The notes beneath the pieces are model-generated. The model did no database searches. It was not told the DNA's origin and saw only the letters and a program-made list of their open reading frames with translations. Below, in pieces: positions 18,033 through 25,389 of a stretch of DNA of 44,226 bases; positions within the stretch are counted from its first letter, which is position 1; each line of letters starts with the position of its first letter. The stretch comes from Lachnospiraceae bacterium. Lineage in GTDB: Bacteria; Bacillota; Clostridia; Lachnospirales; Lachnospiraceae. The position numbers and the translations under genes are program-made. Location: contig JAFZDQ010000012.1 of the NCBI GenBank assembly GCA_017561085.1, positions 1 through 44,226 on the forward strand, given 5' to 3'.

Positions 18033-18092
18033 CACTTCCTGCTTATTGCTTTCTGCTTTGTTGCTTCCTGTTTTATTGCTTCCTGTTTTGTC
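18033..18092. repeat. Four tandem copies of a 15-base unit
   Basis: Four head-to-tail 15-mers fill most of the gap between the sugar transferase and the aminotransferase: 18033-18047, 18048-18062, 18063-18077 and 18078-18092. The last two differ only at their final bases (GCTTCCTGTTTT followed by ATT or GTC); the first two are more diverged. The unit is not part of either gene. On the transcribed strand it reads as an A- and AGGAAG-rich sequence. Copy number could vary by slippage. Confidence 0.75.
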
Positions 18093-18101
18093 AAAAAACT
18101 T

Positions 18102-19253
18102 TTAACCACGGAACAGCTTTCTGATAATACCGATAATCAGTTCCATATCCTCGGCTGTATTCTTAATGTCACTGGGAAGGCAAAGTCCTCTGTTAAATAC
18201 ATCCTCCGCAACACTTGCTATATCCGGTGTATCTTCTTTGCTTCCCTTCTCGGTGATGAAATCATACTCTGCAAATACAGGCTGTAAATGCATCGGTTTC
18301 CACACCGGTCTGGACTCGATATTTTCCGCATCCAACGCATCCATTACCATATCCGGCGTCACCGGGCTTTCCCTGTCAATCACCATGCCGGACAGCCAGC
18401 AGTTGGCATCTGCATCCGGATTTAAGGGATTCATGGTAATCTCCGGAATATCCGCAAAGGCTTCCTTGTATTGCTGATAAATTGCCTTCTTAATCGCCTT
18501 ATGCTCTTCTAAGTGTAATAACTGCCCTCTGCCGATTCCTGCGGTTACATTACTCATACGGTAATTATATCCGATTTGGGAATGCTGATAGTGGCGGGCA
18601 GGGTCTCTGGCCTGGGTTGCCAAAAAGGTTGCCTTCTGTGTCAAGGAAGGGTCCTGGGAAACCATCATACCGCCCCCTGAGGTGGTAATGATTTTATTTC
18701 CGTTAAAGGAATAAATTCCGATTTTTCCGAAGGTTCCGGTCTGTTTGCCCTTATAGGTACTGCTTAAGGATTCTGCGGCATCTTCAATCAGGGGCACATT
18801 ATGCTCCTTACAGATTTCCACGATTTCATCCAACTTCGCGGGATTTCCGTAAAGGTGTACCAGAATCACCGCTTTGGCCTCCGGATACTTTTCAAAAGCC
18901 TTTCTAAGGGCTACCGGCGACATATTCCAGGTATCCTCATCCGAATCAATAAATACCGGCGTAGCATTTTCATATACAATGGGATTACAGGTGGCCGCAA
19001 AGGTCAGAGAAGAAACAAATACCACATCTCCTTTTCCGATTCCCAGCACCTTAAGTGCCATATGGATTGCCGCAGTACCTGCGCTTAGTGCACTGGCACC
19101 TGCCGCCCCTGTATAGGCTGCCATTTCCTGCTCAAAAGCATTTACATTGGGTCCAAGAGGCGCTACCCAGTTAGTATCAAATGCCTCTTTTACAAATTCC
19201 TGTTCTTCCCCATGCATGGTGGGGCTGGATAAATAAATCCTTTTCTTTGCCAT
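18102..19253 (-). CDS. DegT/DnrJ-family sugar aminotransferase (PglE-like)
   Basis: A PLP aminotransferase that puts an amino group on C4 of a UDP-4-keto-6-deoxy-HexNAc. K187 in YSFNGNKIITTSGGG is the PLP lysine, and D158 in LIEDAAES binds the pyridine nitrogen. The NGNK context is that of PglE-type enzymes; the other aminotransferase at 27257 has the HETK form. Length is 383 aa. It follows the PglF-like dehydratase by 3 bases, with AAGGA at the start codon. The two make a UDP-4-amino sugar, probably the precursor of N-acetylbacillosamine or a related sugar. No PglD-type acetyltransferase is adjacent. Confidence 0.91.
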   Translation of the reverse strand: MAKKRIYLSSPTMHGEEQEFVKEAFDTNWVAPLGPNVNAFEQEMAAYTGAAGASALSAGTAAIHMALKVLGIGKGDVVFVSSLTFAATCNPIVYENATPVFIDSDEDTWNMSPVALRKAFEKYPEAKAVILVHLYGNPAKLDEIVEICKEHNVPLIEDAAESLSSTYKGKQTGTFGKIGIYSFNGNKIITTSGGGMMVSQDPSLTQKATFLATQARDPARHYQHSQIGYNYRMSNVTAGIGRGQLLHLEEHKAIKKAIYQQYKEAFADIPEITMNPLNPDADANCWLSGMVIDRESPVTPDMVMDALDAENIESRPVWKPMHLQPVFAEYDFITEKGSKEDTPDIASVAEDVFNRGLCLPSDIKNTAEDMELIIGIIRKLFRG

Positions 19254-19256
19254 TCC

Positions 19257-21149
19257 TTAATTTCCTTCTTTCTTATAATTGTAGGTCGGCACAATTTCCT
19301 TAATCAGTTCCCTGATATCTTCCTCTTCGCTCTTGCTGGCTTCTTTTAATTCCTTCAGCTGGGCAAAGAACCTCATTTCATCAATTTCAATGGGTTTACC
19401 GATATGAATCAGCTTGTTGGCGGTTTCCTTCATACCCTCTTCCGCCATCAACAGCTCTTCATATAATTTTTCCCCGGGACGGAGCCCCGTAAACTCAATC
19501 TTAATATCTTCATCCACCCGATAACCGGACAGGCGGATTAAATTCTTTGCAAGGTCCAAAATCTTCACGGGCTTGCCCATATCAAGGACAAAGATTTCCC
19601 CGCCCTTGGCATAAGCACCTGCCTGAAGCACCAGCGATACCGCTTCCGGAATGGTCATGAAATAACGGATAATATCCGGATGGGTTACGGTTACCGGACC
19701 ACCGGCCAGAATCTGCTTTTTGAACAAAGGAATCACACTTCCGTTACTGCCAAGCACGTTACCGAACCGCACTGCCACAAACTCCGTGTCATAGTGCTTG
19801 TTAAAGGTCTGGATAATCATTTCACAGATTCGCTTACTTGCGCCCATAATATTGGTGGGATTTACTGCCTTATCGGTAGAAATCATTACAAAACGCTTGG
19901 TGCCGTTCATGGCTGCCGCATAGGCAGTTTTCCAGGTACCGAATACGTTGTTTTTCACTGCTTCGTTGGGACTTGTTTCCATCAGCGGCACATGCTTGTG
20001 GGCAGCTGCATGATAAACAATTTCAGGTTTATATTTTTCAAAAATCCAGTTCACCCTATTGGTATTACGCACGGAGGCAATGAGCACCACCAGATTTAAG
20101 TCCGGATGATTAATCTGCAGCTCCTGCTGTACGTCATAGGCACTGTTTTCATAAATATCCACTAAAATCAGCTGGGCCGGATTGTGCCTTGCAATCTGTC
20201 TGCAAAGCTCGCTTCCGATGGAGCCGCCGCCACCGGTTACCATGACTCTTTTGCCCTGTACATAACCGAGAATGGAATTCAAATCTACTTCAATGGGGTC
20301 TCTTCCCAGAAGGTCTTCTACTTCCACGTCACGCAATTTGCTGACGCTGACATCCCCGTTTACCAGCTGGTACATGCCGGGAAGGGAACGCAGCTTACAG
20401 CTGGTTTCTTTACAAATATCCAAAATCTCGGACATATCCTTCCTGGAAATGGAGGGCATTGCCACGATGATTTCATCAATGCCGAAAATATCCGCGCACT
20501 CAATAATCCTGTCGCGTCCGCCTACTACCTTAATTCCCTGGATAAATCTGCCCCATTTGCCCTCATCATCATCAATGATACAGCGGATTACCATGGTGGA
20601 AAAATTACTGTTCACAATTTCCTTGATAATCAGGTTAGCCGCTTCACCGGCGCCGATTACCATAACGGAAATACTGTTATTTTTATTCTGCTGTTTGTGC
20701 TTTAAACTCCTGAAAAACCGGTAAGAAAAACGGCTGGCAAATATAAAGCTGATCAGCAAAAATACATAAAGGAAATAGTAACTGCCCGGTACCGCAATCT
20801 GTCCCTGATTTCGCACAAACTGGATACCCACGCTGTAAATCACAGAGCTGATCACGCAGGAAATCACCAGGTTCTGCAACTCCGTTTCCCCTGCAAAGGC
20901 CCACAGGCTGTGATACATGCGGAACAAATACAAAACAAACAGGGTGATTAGGATATTCAGCACCAAAAAACGGTTAATCGGCTCAATAAAGTGATCCGGA
21001 ATTTCTGACATGTTGAAATTATAACGCATCAGAAGCGCCAGATAACTTGCACCGATTACGCTGATGATATCATAGATAATCAGACAGGTTCTCCGATATA
21101 ATAATTTGACGTTAAATACATTTTTTACTTTCTTTGTTTCTTCACTCAT
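19257..21149 (-). CDS. Membrane UDP-GlcNAc 4,6-dehydratase (PglF/CapD family)
   Basis: A membrane-bound nucleotide-sugar dehydratase of 630 aa. About four membrane helices span residues 22-140, then a first Rossmann-like domain (VMVIGAGEAANLI, 162-174) and a second catalytic one (VTGGGGSIGSEL, 304-315). The active site has T425-D426-K427 and M435-x3-K439 in place of the usual tyrosine motif, as in PglF and CapD. The reaction is UDP-GlcNAc to UDP-4-keto-6-deoxy-GlcNAc. AAGG lies 7 bases before the ATG, and the polymerase gene ends 3 bases upstream. It supplies the PglE-like aminotransferase. Confidence 0.92.
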   Translation of the reverse strand: MSEETKKVKNVFNVKLLYRRTCLIIYDIISVIGASYLALLMRYNFNMSEIPDHFIEPINRFLVLNILITLFVLYLFRMYHSLWAFAGETELQNLVISCVISSVIYSVGIQFVRNQGQIAVPGSYYFLYVFLLISFIFASRFSYRFFRSLKHKQQNKNNSISVMVIGAGEAANLIIKEIVNSNFSTMVIRCIIDDDEGKWGRFIQGIKVVGGRDRIIECADIFGIDEIIVAMPSISRKDMSEILDICKETSCKLRSLPGMYQLVNGDVSVSKLRDVEVEDLLGRDPIEVDLNSILGYVQGKRVMVTGGGGSIGSELCRQIARHNPAQLILVDIYENSAYDVQQELQINHPDLNLVVLIASVRNTNRVNWIFEKYKPEIVYHAAAHKHVPLMETSPNEAVKNNVFGTWKTAYAAAMNGTKRFVMISTDKAVNPTNIMGASKRICEMIIQTFNKHYDTEFVAVRFGNVLGSNGSVIPLFKKQILAGGPVTVTHPDIIRYFMTIPEAVSLVLQAGAYAKGGEIFVLDMGKPVKILDLAKNLIRLSGYRVDEDIKIEFTGLRPGEKLYEELLMAEEGMKETANKLIHIGKPIEIDEMRFFAQLKELKEASKSEEEDIRELIKEIVPTYNYKKEGN

Positions 21150-21152
21150 GGT

Positions 21153-23702
21153 CTAACCTTCGTTTTTAAATAAAAGTGGAGTAATCACTAATAACAGCAA
21201 AAAGCCACAGGTATTACTGATATGGAAAATCCATTCCGCCACACCTGCTACCGCTACCGCTACCGTAATAATCACAGGCAGCGCCGCATAAGTTATGATT
21301 TCCTTTTTCTTGCGGTAATAAATCAATGCTTTGATAAATGTAACAACACCGACCATAATAAATAAGATTCCCACAATTGCCCCATGGTCATGGGCAACCT
21401 GAAGATAAATGTTATGGGCATGGGGCACCATCGCGTCATTGGCAAGGGTCACCCACATGGTATCATGACCGGTCATATTCAACTGACTTAAGTATGTTTT
21501 AAAAATATCCAGTCTGCCGTTGGTATAATCATCCGGCTCTTCCGGCGCCTCGCCGGGCACAAAATCCGCACTTGCAACCAGCTGGGATGCATCCGCCACG
21601 CCCGGAATTTTTTCTTTCTTTTCTTCTTTCTTTTCTGCATCAAAAGACTTTAATCCTGACGGATTGTTTTTTAAGGTGTTATCGTCCGCGCCCTCTTCGC
21701 CGGCTCCGTGCTCTTTCCGATAGGCTTCTATCTCGCCGTAAACGTCAAAGGTTCCTTCCGGAAGTCCGAAGATTTTTTCCGAAAATACATCAATAAACCT
21801 TCCCACACGCATAAAGTTATGGGAATTTAACTGTCGTCCCCTCATAACATCCTCGGGACAGTACAGCGAATACTCAATTTCATACAAAAAGGGCTCACTG
21901 ACAAGGGCCGGTACGGTTCTCTGGGTTACAAAGGTTACCGGCAGGCAAATTACCACCGCCAGAATCATCAGGGCCAGATTCCTGCCCATGTTAAGCAGCT
22001 TCTCCCTGCCTTTACCGCAGGTTAACACCACCAGAATAAATAATCCCGTCACACCGATTGCCAGATAAGCGGTACGCGCCATGGTAAAAATCATATAAGA
22101 GGATACCACGCCGAACAGTAAAAGTTCCTTCCAGCAATCCTTCAGTTTGCGGCTTTTCGCGAACTTCACAAATAAAAGCACCGCCGCCACGCACTCTACC
22201 ATGGTCAGGTAGGTTGCGGTAATGGTTACCGTATGGAAAATATGGGTGTATCTGGCATTTCTGTAGCTCACATAGGGTCTGTGCAGCAGACAATATCCCG
22301 TGGATAAAATAAACTGCAGCACCACGCCTCTTGCAATATTGGTAAGAAGCCTGTCCTTATGCTCCCACATGCCATAATTCAAATAAAACAGAAGAAAGGC
22401 CACCGCCATCGTAACCGGCCACCATCTGCCGTTTCTGAAAATAATCATCATGGCAAAAAACACCACAAGCAGACCCGCATACAAATATGCCGGCCGGGAC
22501 ATTTTCTTTTTCGCAAATCCAATCAGGGTTCTTATCAGGACAAAGCCAAGCAAAACCGCGATACACACGGTATACTTCAGTACCTGCACTCCTGCCTCAT
22601 CCATTTCCGGTGTGAGATTGGATTTGTAATAACTGTATCCGCAAATACCGGACACAATCAGATAAAGCGCATTATACCAGTTGATGATTTCCTTCCATCG
22701 GAACATGGCAATAACCGCCAGGGAAAACCACAACAGTTCCTTTCTGACTGCCACCGCATGGTGGATGTCATAAAGACCGCTCAAATACTCACAACAAGCC
22801 CATACAGCCCCTGCAATCGCTACCGACTGCACAAAATCACCGATATGGCTTTTGATGTATTCCCACGTAAGTATGGGAGCTACACCGTCCCTGTTGTGAT
22901 TTACTGCATAAAACAAAATACCTGCAAGCAAAAGAATACTAATGAAATACACCGTATTATCCAGCAAATGCTTGCTGCAGTAACCGAGAAGCACCGCCAC
23001 AAGTGCAAAAACCGTTCCTGCCGCAATCAACGGATTTAAGCAAACCTGCATGGTTTTTTCCACCGTAACAAGACGATCTTCTTTGTTTCTGTAATAAAAC
23101 TTCACTGCCAAAACGGAAAGTGCCGAAAGCAAAAGCAGGATCCCGGCGATGGGAAGTACTTTTTCCTTCCTAAGGGGCATGCCGTAGCAATAATCCGCAA
23201 CCAGGCTCATTCCTTCCTGGGTACTGTCACAGTAATACATGGTGCCCAGGTGAGGCAGTTCAAATAAAGGAACCGACTCACAGCCTACAAAAATTTCGGA
23301 ATTCTTCCCCTGCAAAATCAGGTAATACATGGTGCCGACTTCCATATCAACATCTACCAGCACCTCATGAAAACCGGGCAGATTCCCCTGGTCAATTACC
23401 GTTTCCTGTTCGCATACCTGCTGCCACTTACTATCCAAAATCCGGAGCACAAAACTTTCGCCCACGCAATTTTCGCCCAGGTAAACGCGCATGGTATTCA
23501 TATGGTCATAGGATGCAATGATGGTCTGCATCAGCATCTTATCTTCCGTAATCACTTCCGACATATTGCCGGTTGCAGGCTCTACGCTGCTTACCACTTC
23601 CTCCTGCCAAATCCGCAAAGGCCACAGGGAAATAAGAAGCAGTGCCGTTACAATCAGAATCACACTTTGTATTGCCTGACTCTTAAAAATAATCTTTTTC
23701 AT
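21153..23702 (-). CDS. O-antigen ligase/Wzy-like polymerase with ectodomain
   Basis: A large polytopic membrane protein (849 aa) of the O-antigen ligase/polymerase superfamily. The family signature is HAHNIYLQVAHDHG at 761-774, placed after a long outside loop. The N-terminus is unusual: after one membrane helix (about 10-32), residues 33-180 form a predicted soluble, beta-rich domain before the next helix. Residues of about 650-735 form a charged, poorly ordered insert rich in K, E and D. It probably polymerises the lipid-linked repeat unit outside the membrane, though a ligase role is possible. GAGG stands 5 bases before the ATG. The gene has its own promoter-like sequence at 23774-23802. 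Confidence 0.85.
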   Translation of the reverse strand: MKKIIFKSQAIQSVILIVTALLLISLWPLRIWQEEVVSSVEPATGNMSEVITEDKMLMQTIIASYDHMNTMRVYLGENCVGESFVLRILDSKWQQVCEQETVIDQGNLPGFHEVLVDVDMEVGTMYYLILQGKNSEIFVGCESVPLFELPHLGTMYYCDSTQEGMSLVADYCYGMPLRKEKVLPIAGILLLLSALSVLAVKFYYRNKEDRLVTVEKTMQVCLNPLIAAGTVFALVAVLLGYCSKHLLDNTVYFISILLLAGILFYAVNHNRDGVAPILTWEYIKSHIGDFVQSVAIAGAVWACCEYLSGLYDIHHAVAVRKELLWFSLAVIAMFRWKEIINWYNALYLIVSGICGYSYYKSNLTPEMDEAGVQVLKYTVCIAVLLGFVLIRTLIGFAKKKMSRPAYLYAGLLVVFFAMMIIFRNGRWWPVTMAVAFLLFYLNYGMWEHKDRLLTNIARGVVLQFILSTGYCLLHRPYVSYRNARYTHIFHTVTITATYLTMVECVAAVLLFVKFAKSRKLKDCWKELLLFGVVSSYMIFTMARTAYLAIGVTGLFILVVLTCGKGREKLLNMGRNLALMILAVVICLPVTFVTQRTVPALVSEPFLYEIEYSLYCPEDVMRGRQLNSHNFMRVGRFIDVFSEKIFGLPEGTFDVYGEIEAYRKEHGAGEEGADDNTLKNNPSGLKSFDAEKKEEKKEKIPGVADASQLVASADFVPGEAPEEPDDYTNGRLDIFKTYLSQLNMTGHDTMWVTLANDAMVPHAHNIYLQVAHDHGAIVGILFIMVGVVTFIKALIYYRKKKEIITYAALPVIITVAVAVAGVAEWIFHISNTCGFLLLLVITPLLFKNEG

Positions 23703-23773
23703 AAAAACCTCACAGGCGCGGAAATCAGCCTTTTATCCCTTTCCGGCCGCTTCCCCGCAAGTTAACCTTGGTA

Positions 23774-23802
23774 AGTATATCACAGTTGTCTTTATTTATC
23801 AA
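23774..23802 (-). promoter_or_regulatory. Internal promoter before the polymerase gene
   Basis: Minus-strand TTGATA (23797-23802) and TATACT (23774-23779) are 17 bases apart, and TG one base before the -10 makes an extended -10. It lies in a 111-base gap, with the expected start about 65 bases before the polymerase ATG. It is one of the best consensus matches in the window. It would drive the polymerase, the PglF/E/C-like set and genes beyond. Confidence 0.6.
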
Positions 23803-23813
23803 ACCGGCCGGTT
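23802..23813. other. 12-base palindrome at the internal promoter
   Basis: AACCGGCCGGTT is a perfect 12-base palindrome directly after the stop of the GtrB-like gene; its first base coincides with the outer base of the -35 box of the internal promoter. A related CGGCCG core recurs near 23744, between the promoter and the start codon. It could be an operator. As a terminator it would be poor, because there is almost no loop and no T run follows on the minus strand. Confidence 0.4.
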
Positions 23814-24764
23814 CTATACCTCGTCGCCGTCAGTTTCGCCGACCACTTCCCGGATGACATACTGGGGCGAATTGTTCATGGAAACATAAACCCTTCCCAA
23901 ATATTCTCCTACCAGTCCCAGCATCAGCATCAGCATACCGCACATAAATACAATCACCGACATCAGGGCACTAAAGCCCACTACCAAATCCGGCGGCTGG
24001 ATGAAAATCTTTTTGATAATCGTATAAATACCATAGGCAAATCCGCAGAGTGCAAAGAAGGTACCGCTCATGGTAGCAATCCGTAAGGGCTTTACACTAA
24101 ACGCGGTAAACCCGTTAAACCAAAGGCCCAGCAGCTTTTTCAGGGTATAACCTGACGCACCGCTCTCCCTGTCTCTGTGGTTTACTTCCACATTCACAAT
24201 ATTCTTGGTACTGCGAAGCACCAGTCCGATTACATAAGGAAACGCATATTCATATCGGAGAAGTTCCGAAATAATAAACTTCCTTGCCGCAAAATAACTG
24301 GACACGGAAAGGTTCTTCGGCTTGGAAAGCATAATCCTTGTCATCAGTTCATTGATGTGACTGCCGAAATTACGGAAACCGGAGTGATGCTTGGTGGCAT
24401 ATTTGGCATAAACCACATCCGCCCCGTTTTCAATTCCGTCTATCAGCTTGCCCACTTCACAGGCAGGTGTCTGTCCGTCATCATCTAAGCAAACCACGAT
24501 ATCGCCTTTGGCATATCGGAACCCTGCCATCAACGCACTGTGCTGCCCGAAATTTTTGGCCAGGTTAATGCCTTTCATATTTTCGTTTTTTTCACAGATT
24601 GCCCGGATGGTTCCGAAAGTATCATCCGGTGAGCAGTCATTAATCAGAATCACTTCATACGTATATTCTTTCATGCCTGCCATGGTTTCCTTGATTTCGT
24701 CAATCACATGGGGCAAAGTATTTTCTGACCTGTAGCAGGGAATTACAAAACTGATTAACTTCAC
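23814..24764 (-). CDS. GtrB/ArnC-like GT2, polyprenyl-phosphate glycosyltransferase
   Basis: A family 2 enzyme of the DPM1/GtrB/ArnC group, which moves a sugar from a nucleotide donor to undecaprenyl phosphate. The catalytic domain has FVIPCYRSENTL, INDCSPDDTF, NFGQHSALMAGF and CLDDDGQTP (the DxD site). About 230-255 and 270-295 are two membrane helices, the usual C-terminal pair. The start codon is GTG at 24764, with AGGAGG 8 bases upstream. Two GT-C-like membrane proteins lie upstream and could use the lipid-linked sugar on the outer face. With WecE and a GNAT gene next to it, the sugar may be Fuc4NAc rather than glucose; this is inference. Confidence 0.9.
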   Translation of the reverse strand: MKLISFVIPCYRSENTLPHVIDEIKETMAGMKEYTYEVILINDCSPDDTFGTIRAICEKNENMKGINLAKNFGQHSALMAGFRYAKGDIVVCLDDDGQTPACEVGKLIDGIENGADVVYAKYATKHHSGFRNFGSHINELMTRIMLSKPKNLSVSSYFAARKFIISELLRYEYAFPYVIGLVLRSTKNIVNVEVNHRDRESGASGYTLKKLLGLWFNGFTAFSVKPLRIATMSGTFFALCGFAYGIYTIIKKIFIQPPDLVVGFSALMSVIVFMCGMLMLMLGLVGEYLGRVYVSMNNSPQYVIREVVGETDGDEV

Positions 24765-24767
24765 CTT

Positions 24768-25325
24768 TTATTCCTCCTCTTCCTTGGGATTGATACATGC
24801 CATCAAAATCAAATCCCGATATCTTCCATCCAGAAAAACCTCATCCTTCAGATAAGCCTCTTGTACAAAGCCGGCTTTTTCATAGCTCCTTTTGGCCCTG
24901 TCGTTTCCCGCAAGCACCCGGAGCATCAGCTTGTGAAGTCCGAGTTCTTCAAAGGCAAAGGCAACCGCTAACTTCGCCGCCGCTGTTCCGTAGCCACAGG
25001 AAAGGGCTTCCTTTTCTCCGATAAAAATTCCGTACTCGGCTTTCCGGCAGGTCCTGTCGATGTCCCGCAAATATACACTGCCGATGGGCTTATCTTCATC
25101 CGTACAAAGTACGAACTGAATCACTTCCCCGGTCTTTATCTTGTTTTCAATCCATGCAAGGTGTCCCTCTTTGGTAAAGGCACCCCTGTAAATGAAATTC
25201 TCCTTCACAAAGTCCCGGTTTCTCCAATCTACAATCAAATCCGTATCCGCCACAGATAAAGGCCGAAGGTAAATCCCGTCACCGTATAAAGTTTTCAACT
25301 GCTCATCAATGGGGGCATACTTCAT
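24768..25325 (-). CDS. GNAT-family N-acetyltransferase, probably sugar-specific
   Basis: A GNAT acetyltransferase of the RimJ/RimL type, 185 aa. It starts with the typical IYLRPLSVADTDLIVDWRN, and the acetyl-CoA pyrophosphate loop is in SCGYGTAAAKLA, followed by GLHKLMLRVLAGNDRAKRSYEKAGF. AGGAG is 6 bases before the ATG. Relatives such as WecD and PseH acetylate 4-amino sugars bound to a nucleotide. WecE lies two genes upstream, so acetylation of dTDP-Fuc4N to dTDP-Fuc4NAc is the most likely role. It could instead or also serve the UDP-4-amino sugar made by the PglF/PglE-like enzymes, which have no adjacent acetyltransferase. Ribosomal-protein acetylation is unlikely here. Confidence 0.82.
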   Translation of the reverse strand: MKYAPIDEQLKTLYGDGIYLRPLSVADTDLIVDWRNRDFVKENFIYRGAFTKEGHLAWIENKIKTGEVIQFVLCTDEDKPIGSVYLRDIDRTCRKAEYGIFIGEKEALSCGYGTAAAKLAVAFAFEELGLHKLMLRVLAGNDRAKRSYEKAGFVQEAYLKDEVFLDGRYRDLILMACINPKEEEE

Positions 25326-25389
25326 GTTTTTCTCCTAAATTACGCGTTTGAAATCACGCTTTCATAATACCGCTTATACCATGCTTCTT

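Noticed and set aside
18033-18092. The 15-base repeats as a CRISPR array
   Set aside because: The units abut with no spacers and are far too short for CRISPR repeats.
20184-20724. Two overlapping plus-strand frames (173 and 150 codons) opposite the dehydratase
   Set aside because: Two different frames open over the same antisense stretch are a sign of sequence bias, not of genes.
22359-23039. A 226-codon plus-strand frame opposite the polymerase gene
   Set aside because: It is antisense to a long membrane-protein gene, is rich in H, Q, N and K from reversed hydrophobic codons, and lacks a ribosome site.
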